This document shows positions 58,416 to 64,000 of a stretch of 64,000 nt of DNA, piece by piece; positions within the stretch are counted from its first letter, which is position 1, and each line of letters opens with the position of its first letter. This DNA comes from Deinobacterium chartae. GTDB taxonomy: Bacteria; Deinococcota; Deinococci; Deinococcales; Deinococcaceae. The notes beneath the pieces were generated by a model that saw only the letters and a program-made list of their open reading frames with translations, did not search any database and was not told the origin of the DNA. A program made the position numbers and the translations under genes. The DNA is taken from assembly GCF_014202645.1 (NCBI RefSeq), contig NZ_JACHHG010000013.1:1-64000 (forward strand), written 5' to 3'.

Positions 58416-58835
58416 ATGAGCGACTCTACCCGCGACGCCGCGCTGCCCCCTCGGGGCGAGGCGCGCATGCTCGAACTGGTTTTTCCCAAGGACACCAACT
58501 ACCTCGGCACCGCTTTCGGCGGCTACATCCTCAGCCTGATGGACAAGGCCGCCTCGATGGCCGGAACCCGCCACTGCCACGGCGCGGTGGTCACCGCCCG
58601 CATGGACGCGGTCGAGTTTCACGTCCCGATCCGCACCGGCGACGCGGTGGCGCTGCACGCCAAGGTGGTCAAGGTCGGGCGCACCTCGATGCGCATTCAG
58701 GTGGATGTGTACAAGGAGCACCTCGCCTCGGGCGAGCAGCAGCTGGCCACCAGCGGCTCTTTCGTGTTCGTGGCGGTGGACGAGCAGGGCCGCCCGGTTC
58801 CCGTTCCCCCGCTGCCCAGCGAGCAGGAGGCCTGA
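58416..58835 (+). CDS. Hotdog-fold acyl-CoA thioesterase (YciA-like)
   Basis: A 139-residue single hotdog domain. Signature: [34 protein letters not shown] with the catalytic Asp in LMDKAA, followed by VDAVEFH-like strand [14 protein letters not shown]. It hydrolyses acyl-CoA to free acid and CoA in the cytosol. First gene of a four-gene operon; its stop overlaps the next start (TGATG). Confidence 0.88.
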   Translation: MSDSTRDAALPPRGEARMLELVFPKDTNYLGTAFGGYILSLMDKAASMAGTRHCHGAVVTARMDAVEFHVPIRTGDAVALHAKVVKVGRTSMRIQVDVYKEHLASGEQQLATSGSFVFVAVDEQGRPVPVPPLPSEQEA

Positions 58836-59467
58836 TGCTGCGCCTGACCCTGGTCCGCCACGGCATCACCGAATGGAACCGGCTGGGCCGCTGGCAGGGC
58901 CACACCGACACCGAGCTCTCCCCCGAGGGCGAGAGGCAGGCCCGGCAGCTCGGGAGGCGCTGGCAGGGCCGCCGCTTCGACCGGGTGTACAGCAGCGACC
59001 TCAGGCGGGCCCACCGCACCGCCGAACTGGCGCTGCCGGACGCCGAGATCATCCTCGAGCCGCGCCTGCGCGAAGTGTCCTTCGGCGAGTTCGACGGCAA
59101 GACCGAACAGGAAAACCGCCTGCACCCGCTGTTCGCCGACTGGGCCGCCGACCCCTACCGCTCCCCCGCCCCGGGCGGCGAATCGCTCGAGGACCTGCTG
59201 ATCCGCCTGCTGCCCTGGGTAAGCGAACTCGAAGACGGCCTGGACGTGGTGGCCTTCTCGCACTCGTGCACGCTGCGCACGCTGATCAGCCACCTCGTGC
59301 GCCTGCCCATGGAGCCGCGCGAGGGCCGCATCTGGCCCTTCGTGATCACCACCCCGCACACCTCGGTCTCGGTCCTCGAGCGCTCGGGTAGCGACTGGAG
59401 CCTGGTGCGCCTGGCCGACGACGCCCACCTCGAGCCGGCCTTCGCGCCGCAGGAGACGCCCGCGTGA
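58835..59467 (+). CDS. Histidine phosphatase family protein (phosphoglycerate mutase-like)
   Basis: A 210-residue branch 1 histidine phosphatase. Catalytic LVRHGITEWNRLGRWQGHTDTELS holds the phospho-His; the second conserved His is in VVAFSHSCTLRTL, with Arg in YSSDLRRAHRTAE. Candidates are alpha-ribazole phosphatase or a general sugar phosphatase; a mutase is less likely given the size. ATG 58835 overlaps the thioesterase stop by 1 nt. Confidence 0.88.
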   Translation: MLRLTLVRHGITEWNRLGRWQGHTDTELSPEGERQARQLGRRWQGRRFDRVYSSDLRRAHRTAELALPDAEIILEPRLREVSFGEFDGKTEQENRLHPLFADWAADPYRSPAPGGESLEDLLIRLLPWVSELEDGLDVVAFSHSCTLRTLISHLVRLPMEPREGRIWPFVITTPHTSVSVLERSGSDWSLVRLADDAHLEPAFAPQETPA

Positions 59468-60258
59468 CCCTGCCCGCCGGACTGTTCGACTCGCACACGC
59501 ACACCCCGCTGTGCCAGCACGCCAGCGGCACGCCCACCGAACTGGCCCAAGCCGCCCTCGAGGCAGGTCTGGCGGGCATCGTCTTTACCGACCACATGCC
59601 GATGCCGCGCTGGTACGACGCACCCTGGCGCATGAGCGAGGCGCAGCTTCCGCTGTACGTCGAATCGGTGCTGGCCGCCCGGGAAGCGTTCGCAGGGCGG
59701 CTCGAGGTGCGGCTGGGACTCGAGGCCGACTACCACCCGGGCACCGAGCGCTTCGTGGAGCGCATCCTGTCGAGCTACCCGTTTGACTACGTGATCGGCA
59801 GCGTGCACTACCTGGGAGCGTGGGGCTTCGACAACCCCGAGTTTGTCCACGAGTACGAGGAGCGCGACCTGACCGCGCTGTGGCGCAGCTACTACGCGCT
59901 CACCGAAGCCGCCGCGCGCAGCGGGCTGTTCGATGCCATCGGGCACCTGGACCTGCCCAAGAAGTTCGGACACCGCAACCCGCAGCCCGACCTGGCCCAC
60001 GCCACCCTCGAGGCGGTCGCGGCAGAAGGACTGGCCCTGGACTACAACACCGCCGGGTGGCGCAAAGCGGTCGCCGAGCCTTACCCGGCCCAGGATGTGG
60101 TCCTCGAGGCGGTCCGTCTGGGCATTCCCTTCGTGCTGGGCAGCGACGCCCACGCTCCGGGCGAGGTGGGTCACCGCTTCGCCGAGGCCGCGCAAACCCT
60201 GCACGACGCCGGAGCCCAGATCGTGACCTTTCGCGGCAGAGAGGTGCAACGTGGATAA
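59464..60258 (+). CDS. PHP-family phosphatase, histidinol-phosphatase-like
   Basis: A 264-residue PHP-domain metallo-phosphatase of the HisK/HisJ type. Metal motifs: FDSHTHTPLCQHA, VFTDHMPMP, GLEADYHPG, GSVHYLGAWGFDN, GHLDLPKKFGH and GSDAHAPGEVG. This matches monofunctional histidinol-phosphatases, which make histidinol in histidine synthesis. No other his gene is near, so a different phosphate substrate is possible. GTG 59464 overlaps the previous stop (GTGA). Confidence 0.88.
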   Translation: MTLPAGLFDSHTHTPLCQHASGTPTELAQAALEAGLAGIVFTDHMPMPRWYDAPWRMSEAQLPLYVESVLAAREAFAGRLEVRLGLEADYHPGTERFVERILSSYPFDYVIGSVHYLGAWGFDNPEFVHEYEERDLTALWRSYYALTEAAARSGLFDAIGHLDLPKKFGHRNPQPDLAHATLEAVAAEGLALDYNTAGWRKAVAEPYPAQDVVLEAVRLGIPFVLGSDAHAPGEVGHRFAEAAQTLHDAGAQIVTFRGREVQRG

Positions 60259-61951
60259 AAAAGCGCTGGTGGGAGCTCTGAAAACCACCGCCGACCTGCT
60301 GGAACTGCTGAACGAGAACGCCTTCAAGGTCAACTCGTACCGCGCCGCCGCCCGCAGCCTCGAGGGCGAAGAACGCCCGGTCGAGGAACTGCAGGCCGCG
60401 CGCTTCGCCGGGGTTCCCAAGATCGGCACCCAGCTCGGCGCGGCCCTGACCGAGTACCTCGAGACCGGCACCTTCGGCCCGCTCGAGGAGGCCGCCTCGC
60501 TTGTTCCCCCGGGGGTGCTGAGCATCTTCCGGGTGCGCGGGCTGGGTCCCAAAAAGATCCGCGCCCTGTGGGAAGCGGGAATCGAGAGCCTCGAGGACCT
60601 GCGCGAGGCCTGCCGGAACGGCCGGGTGGCCGCGATGCGCGGCTTCGGAGCCAAGAGCCAGGAGAACATCCTCGAGGGCGTGGAGTTCGCGCTGCGCGCC
60701 CAGGGCCGCCAGCACCTCTCTACCGCCTGCACGGTGGCCGACGGCCTGCTGCACCTCCTGGAGGGCCTCGAGGCCAGGGTCGCAGGCAGCCTGCGGCGCG
60801 GCCTCGAGGCGGTGGGCGACGTGGAAGTTACCGTCACCGCCGAGCGCGACACGGTCCGGGCACGCCTCGAGGGCCACCTCGAAAACCTGCACGAGGCGGC
60901 GGATTACCCCGCGTGGCAGGGCGAGGTCAACGGCGTACCGGTCGAGGTCGGCTACGCTCCCGCCGCCGTGCGCGGCGCGCTCGACCTGATGTTCAGCGGC
61001 AAGGCCTACCAGGCCCTGCTCCAGCAGCGGGCCCAGCAGCGCGGCCTAGAGCTCTCCTCGAGGGGCCTGATGCGGGCTGGAGAGGCGCTGCCCGCCCACG
61101 ACGAGCAGACGGTCCTGGCCGCCCTGGAGCTGCCCCACCTGCCCGCCCCGTACCGCGAAACCGAGCACCTCGCCCTGCCCGAGCACGAAATCGCCGCGCT
61201 CCCGCCCGAGTCCGAACTGATCCGGACCGAGCAGATCCGCGGCATGCTGCACGTTCACTCCTCGTACTCGGACGGCGTAAACAGCGTGCGCGAGATGGCC
61301 GACGAGGTGCGCCGCCTGGGCCAGAGCTACTTGGGCATGGGCGACCACAGCGTCTCGGCGTACTACGCAAACGGTCTCTCCCCCGAGCGTCTGCGCGCCC
61401 AGATGCAGGAGATCGACGCCCTGCGCGGCGAGGGCTACGCGATCCTCAAAGGGGCCGAAGTGGACATCCTCGAGGACGGCTCGCTCGACTACGACGACGA
61501 CCTGCTCTCGGAACTCGACTACGTGGTCGCCTCGGTCCACAGCCACTTCACCCTGCCCGCCGCCCGTCAGACCGAACGCCTGATCCGGGCGGTCTCGCAT
61601 CCGCTGATCACCATCTTGGGCCACCCTACCGGACGCCTGATGCTGCGCCGCCCGCCTTACGCCCTGGACCTCGACGCGGTCCTCGAGGCCGCTGCGGCGC
61701 GCGGCACGGTGATCGAGATCAACGCCAACGCTTACCGCCTGGATCTCGACTGGCGCGAGGCGCTGCGCTGGCGGAACCGGCTGCGGTTCGCCATCAACAC
61801 CGACGCCCACGTGACCGGCGGCCTGCGTGATGTCCGCTACGGCGTGATGGTCGCGCGCAAGGCGGGGCTGACCGCCGCGCACGTGGTGAACACCCTCGAG
61901 CAGGACGCCTTTTTGGAGTTCGTGCGCGCGCAGCGGGCCGCACGCGGATAA
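60251..61951 (+). CDS. polX: PolX-type DNA polymerase/PHP exonuclease with altered polymerase site
   Basis: A 566-residue family X polymerase with C-terminal PHP domain. N-terminal 8-kDa and fingers parts carry helix-hairpin-helix motifs (FAGVPKIGTQLG; VRGLGPKKIRALWE). The palm motif reads GSLRRGLEAVGDVEVTV: the usual three catalytic Asp are here D190, E192 and E232. The PHP domain is intact (LHVHSSYSDG, GDHS, GAEVDIL, VHSHF, GHPTGR, NTDAHV), so Mn-dependent 3'-5' exonuclease or AP activity is likely while polymerisation may be impaired. GTG 60251 overlaps the PHP phosphatase gene by 8 nt. Confidence 0.9.
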   Translation: MDKKALVGALKTTADLLELLNENAFKVNSYRAAARSLEGEERPVEELQAARFAGVPKIGTQLGAALTEYLETGTFGPLEEAASLVPPGVLSIFRVRGLGPKKIRALWEAGIESLEDLREACRNGRVAAMRGFGAKSQENILEGVEFALRAQGRQHLSTACTVADGLLHLLEGLEARVAGSLRRGLEAVGDVEVTVTAERDTVRARLEGHLENLHEAADYPAWQGEVNGVPVEVGYAPAAVRGALDLMFSGKAYQALLQQRAQQRGLELSSRGLMRAGEALPAHDEQTVLAALELPHLPAPYRETEHLALPEHEIAALPPESELIRTEQIRGMLHVHSSYSDGVNSVREMADEVRRLGQSYLGMGDHSVSAYYANGLSPERLRAQMQEIDALRGEGYAILKGAEVDILEDGSLDYDDDLLSELDYVVASVHSHFTLPAARQTERLIRAVSHPLITILGHPTGRLMLRRPPYALDLDAVLEAAAARGTVIEINANAYRLDLDWREALRWRNRLRFAINTDAHVTGGLRDVRYGVMVARKAGLTAAHVVNTLEQDAFLEFVRAQRAARG

Positions 61952-61995
61952 CAGCAACAGGGAAGGGGTTTGCCCCTTCCCTGTTGCTGTTATCC
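61946..61995. terminator. Terminator that includes the polX stop codon
   Basis: A perfect 23-bp stem (first arm begins GGATAACAGCAACAGGG) with loop TTTG. The polX stop TAA (61949-61951) is inside the arm. The stem ends 6 nt from the convergent CAP gene. Confidence 0.85.
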
Positions 61996-62001
61996 AGCGA
62001 T

Positions 62002-62610
62002 TTACTTTGCGCCGAAGTTCTGCACCCAGTAGTGCCGGAAATTGCTGCCCGCCCGGTAGTAGTAACCTACGCCCAGGTCCTTGAAGTTGCGGCTCATGAT
62101 GTTTCTGCAGTGGCCGCTGCTCTTGAGCCAGCCGTCCACCACCTGCTGCGGCGTGCTCTGACCGGCGGCGATGTTCTCACCGTAAGTCCGGCCGATGTAC
62201 CCGGCCGCACGCATGCGGTCCCAGGGCATCCTGCCGTTGCGCCCGACGTGGTCGAAGTAGTTGTTGTCTCCCATGTCCTTGGCGTGCAGGTAGGCCGCCT
62301 GGCGCAACTGGGCGTTGGCCGTCAGGGCAGGAACCGGCGGGTACGCCACCCCCCCGCAGGTCGCGCCGCGCGCACGGGCCGCGTTGGTCAGGGACAGCAC
62401 CTGTGCCTCGAAGCTCGAGGCGCTGCCAAAGGTCGGGGTCTGCTGAATCGGAGCGCTGCCGCTGGCTTCGCTACCCGAAGGAGCCGGTTCACCCAGCGGA
62501 GTTTGAGCGCCGCAGGCCGTGAGGCCAATCAACGCGAACGAGACCAGCAGGGGGCGGAGGCCGAGGGCCGGAAGGCGTCCCTGACGGGACAGAGCATTTT
62601 GGGAATTCAC
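62002..62610 (-). CDS. CAP (SCP/PR1)-domain lipoprotein, copy 1
   Basis: A 202-residue lipoprotein: signal segment LLVSFALIGLTAC with lipobox Cys, a short Ser/Pro linker, and a CAP domain with [42 protein letters not shown], and [20 protein letters not shown]. Bacterial CAP proteins are secreted and of uncertain function. GTG 62610 lies 6 nt after TACATT on the minus strand. The DNA is nearly identical in blocks to copy 2 at 62.8-63.2 kb. Confidence 0.9.
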   Translation of the reverse strand: MNSQNALSRQGRLPALGLRPLLVSFALIGLTACGAQTPLGEPAPSGSEASGSAPIQQTPTFGSASSFEAQVLSLTNAARARGATCGGVAYPPVPALTANAQLRQAAYLHAKDMGDNNYFDHVGRNGRMPWDRMRAAGYIGRTYGENIAAGQSTPQQVVDGWLKSSGHCRNIMSRNFKDLGVGYYYRAGSNFRHYWVQNFGAK

Positions 62611-62616
62611 AGGCTG

Positions 62617-62622
62617 AATGTA
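62617..62622 (-). promoter_or_regulatory. -10 box of CAP copy 1 (leaderless layout)
   Basis: TACATT on the minus strand, 6 nt before GTG 62610. Confidence 0.45.
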
Positions 62623-62780
62623 CTGGGGCACAGCGATTTCAGCGTGAGCGGGCCCTGAGCCGCCTCACCCGGAGCAAGCAGCGATTCGGGCCCGCAGCGG
62701 CCTGTCGCTGTTTGCAAAAAGAGTATGGGGGCGGGTTTCTCCGAATACGGTCGGCTTCACATCCCACTCGCAAAGACCCG

Positions 62781-62814
62781 AAAAAAATCTGCCCCCGCCT
62801 CGAGGCGGGGGCAG
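62781..62814 (-). terminator. Terminator of CAP copy 2
   Basis: Perfect palindrome, half-site CTGCCCCCGCCTC (62789-62814, CTCGAG centre), followed on the minus strand by A then seven T. Confidence 0.92.
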
Positions 62815-62828
62815 AACACAAAAGAGGC

Positions 62829-63722
62829 TTACTTTGCGCCGAAGTTCTGCACCCAGTAGTGCCGGAAATTGCTGCCCGCCCGGTAGTAGTAACCCACGCC
62901 CAGGTCCTTGAACGCAGGGCTCATGATGTTTCTGCAGTGGCCCTCGCTCTTGAGCCAGCCGTTCACGACCGCTTCGGGAGTTGTCTGACCGGCGGCGATG
63001 TTCTCACCGTAAGTCCGGCCGATGTACCCGGCCGCACGCATGCGGTCCCAGGGCATGCTGCCGTTGCGCCCGACGTGGTCGAAGTAGTTGTTGTCTCCCA
63101 TGTCCTTGGCGTGCAGGTAGGCTGCAGACTCCAGCTGAGCGTTGGCCGTGAGGGGAGGAACCGGCGGGTAGGCCACGCTCCCACAGGTCGCCCCGGCCGC
63201 ACGCGCCTGGTTGGTCAGCGCAAGAACCCGCTGCTCAAAACTCGTTGATGGAGTCGGAGCAGGAGTGGGTGTGGGGGTCGGGGTCGGGGCCGGAGCCGGA
63301 GTCGGAGCCGGAGTCGGAGCCGGAGTCGGAGCCGGAGCTGGAGCCGGAGTCGGAGCCGGAGCTGGAGCCGGAGTCGGAGCCGGAGCCGGAGCCGGAGTCG
63401 GAGCCGGAGTCGGAGCCGGGGTCGGAGTCGGAGCCGGAGTCGGAGCCGGAGTCGGAGTCGGAGTCGGAGTCGGAGTCGGAGTCGGGGTCGGAGTCGGTGT
63501 GGGGGCCGGAGCCGGAGTCGGAGCCGGAGTCGGTGTGGGAGCCGGCTTTGTGCCCGGAACAGGAGCCATCACCGCCGGATCACCGACCGGGATAGACGTA
63601 GAAGCGCCACACGCAGACAGCAACAGGGTCACGGCCACACCGAGCGCGCAGGAGCGCAACCGCGAATTTCGGACGGAAAGATGGACACTCTCCGTAGCGT
63701 TTCGATCATGCCTGGGAATCAC
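62829..63722 (-). CDS. CAP-domain lipoprotein, copy 2, with long Thr/Ala-Pro linker
   Basis: A 297-residue paralogue of copy 1. Lipobox LLLSAC at about residue 37, a ~100-residue linker of alternating Pro with Ala or Thr (residues ~59-158), then the CAP domain ([22 protein letters not shown]). The linker would form a stiff rod that holds the CAP domain away from the membrane, possibly through the thick Deinococcus envelope. GTG 63722 lies 6 nt after TAAGCT on the minus strand. Confidence 0.88.
   Translation of the reverse strand: MIPRHDRNATESVHLSVRNSRLRSCALGVAVTLLLSACGASTSIPVGDPAVMAPVPGTKPAPTPTPAPTPAPAPTPTPTPTPTPTPTPTPTPAPTPAPTPTPAPTPAPTPAPAPAPTPAPAPAPTPAPAPAPTPAPTPAPTPAPAPTPTPTPTPAPTPSTSFEQRVLALTNQARAAGATCGSVAYPPVPPLTANAQLESAAYLHAKDMGDNNYFDHVGRNGSMPWDRMRAAGYIGRTYGENIAAGQTTPEAVVNGWLKSEGHCRNIMSPAFKDLGVGYYYRAGSNFRHYWVQNFGAK
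63250..63546 (-). repeat. Hexanucleotide repeat coding for the Pro-rich linker
   Basis: About 300 bp of degenerate GGAGCC/GGAGTC hexamers (plus strand), encoding Ala-Pro and Thr-Pro pairs. All units are multiples of six, so gain or loss of units keeps the frame. Confidence 0.9.
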
Positions 63723-63728
63723 GGCTTC

Positions 63729-63734
63729 AGCTTA
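63729..63734 (-). promoter_or_regulatory. -10 box of CAP copy 2 (leaderless layout)
   Basis: TAAGCT on the minus strand, 6 nt before GTG 63722. Confidence 0.45.
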
Positions 63735-63815
63735 GGCATAGAACATCACCAAAACGTTACTGAAAATCCTCGTCCACCACGCTTGAAATTTTTTACGGGG
63801 CACCGATTGCAGAAC

Positions 63816-63840
63816 ACGGGGTACCTCACAGGTACCCCGT
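63816..63840 (-). terminator. Hairpin after the VOC gene
   Basis: ACGGGGTACCT / AGGTACCCCGT with a 3-nt loop, about 80 nt past the VOC stop on the minus strand. No T tract directly after. Confidence 0.6.
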
Positions 63841-63921
63841 ACGGACCGCGGTCAACGGCCGACTTGATGCACAAGTTGCATGGTTATAACGGACAGCTCT
63901 CTACCCGGGTGGTCCAGGGCC

Positions 63922-64000
63922 TTACGCCTGCCCGGGCTTTCCGTGCAGGCTAATGCGGTAACCGTCCGGGTCGGTCAGGGTAAAGACCCGCCCGAACGGA
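63922..64000 (-). CDS. VOC/glyoxalase-family protein, C-terminal end only
   Basis: The minus strand reads PFGRVFTLTDPDGYRISLHG and a few more residues to TAA 63924-63922. The F-x-x-x-DPDG-x-x-I-x-L pattern is the standard end of a vicinal-oxygen-chelate domain. Only about 26 codons lie in the window; the rest of the gene is beyond 64000, so the substrate cannot be judged. Confidence 0.75.
   Translation of the reverse strand, partial: PFGRVFTLTDPDGYRISLHGKPGQA

Noticed and set aside
63250-63546. Hexamer repeat as a CRISPR array
   Set aside because: Units are six bases without unique spacers and lie in frame inside a coding region.
63245-63595. Plus-strand ORFs of repeating Glu-Pro or Gly-Val across the hexamer repeat
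   Set aside because: Readings of the antisense strand of the Pro-rich linker; no start signals and they end shortly after the repeat.

Overview
The window is chromosomal DNA from a high-GC bacterium of the Deinococcus group (Deinococcota). The assignment rests on several signals. A caa3-type oxidase cluster has subunit I/III and subunit II/cytochrome c fusions. The futalosine menaquinone enzyme MqnC is present. A PolX-PHP polymerase and HspR-type (HAIR) operators are present. Many genes have a TANNNT -10 box 6-8 nt before the start codon, the leaderless-mRNA layout described for Deinococcus. I do not name a species. Almost everything is core or lineage-typical; I see no prophage, insertion sequence or CRISPR array.

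Layout. 1-3.4 kb: a truncated membrane diguanylate cyclase, a 1-kb decayed-looking stretch, a small basic protein and two tRNA genes (Val, Met). 3.7-8.0 kb: peptide-type ABC importer (binding protein and two permeases, no ATPases). 8.1-16.7 kb: glycogen synthase, a hydrolase, two small proteins, TrmJ, a NarL-type histidine kinase, an M42 aminopeptidase, DusA and a P-loop kinase. 16.7-26.0 kb: GNAT, MqnC, cupin, TopA, methyltransferase, IlvE, YdcF-like protein, MurJ. 26.1-32.2 kb: tRNA-Ser, HflX, two surface or lipoproteins, an aldo/keto reductase. 32.2-36.6 kb: rodA, minE, minD and ftsH, all on the minus strand. 36.7-39.0 kb: TPR protein and PanB. 39.1-49.3 kb: respiratory block (cytochrome c, polyferredoxin, DUF420, CtaA, CtaB, CtaC, fused CtaD/E, Sco, degenerate PCuAC-like protein). 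49.5-55.5 kb: RuvB, DUF4388 protein, beta-propeller, DnaG, YqgE. 55.7-64 kb: Lon; a thioesterase / histidine phosphatase / PHP phosphatase / PolX operon; two tandem CAP lipoproteins; the end of a VOC protein.

How it works together. The 39-49 kb block builds a caa3 oxidase: CtaA and CtaB make haem A, DUF420 and Sco assist assembly, CtaC and CtaD/E are the enzyme, and the small cytochrome c is a probable electron donor. The two ATP-dependent proteases, FtsH and Lon, each carry a HAIR-type operator over their promoter, which suggests joint control by HspR. MinD, MinE, RodA and MurJ serve division and wall growth; RuvB, TopA, DnaG and PolX serve DNA metabolism.

The best leads are: the HAIR operators at ftsH (perfect) and lon; a genome-style leaderless promoter pattern at about 17 genes; hflX with a probable AUC start; a 43-codon leaderless ORF coupled to trmJ; a PolX whose polymerase site has Glu in two of three Asp positions; a cysteine-free TopA with a histone-H1-like tail and a helical cap; perfect terminator palindromes that include the stop codons of genes; and an OppC-type permease with about 95 extra residues inside its core. 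No single undescribed multi-gene system stands out.
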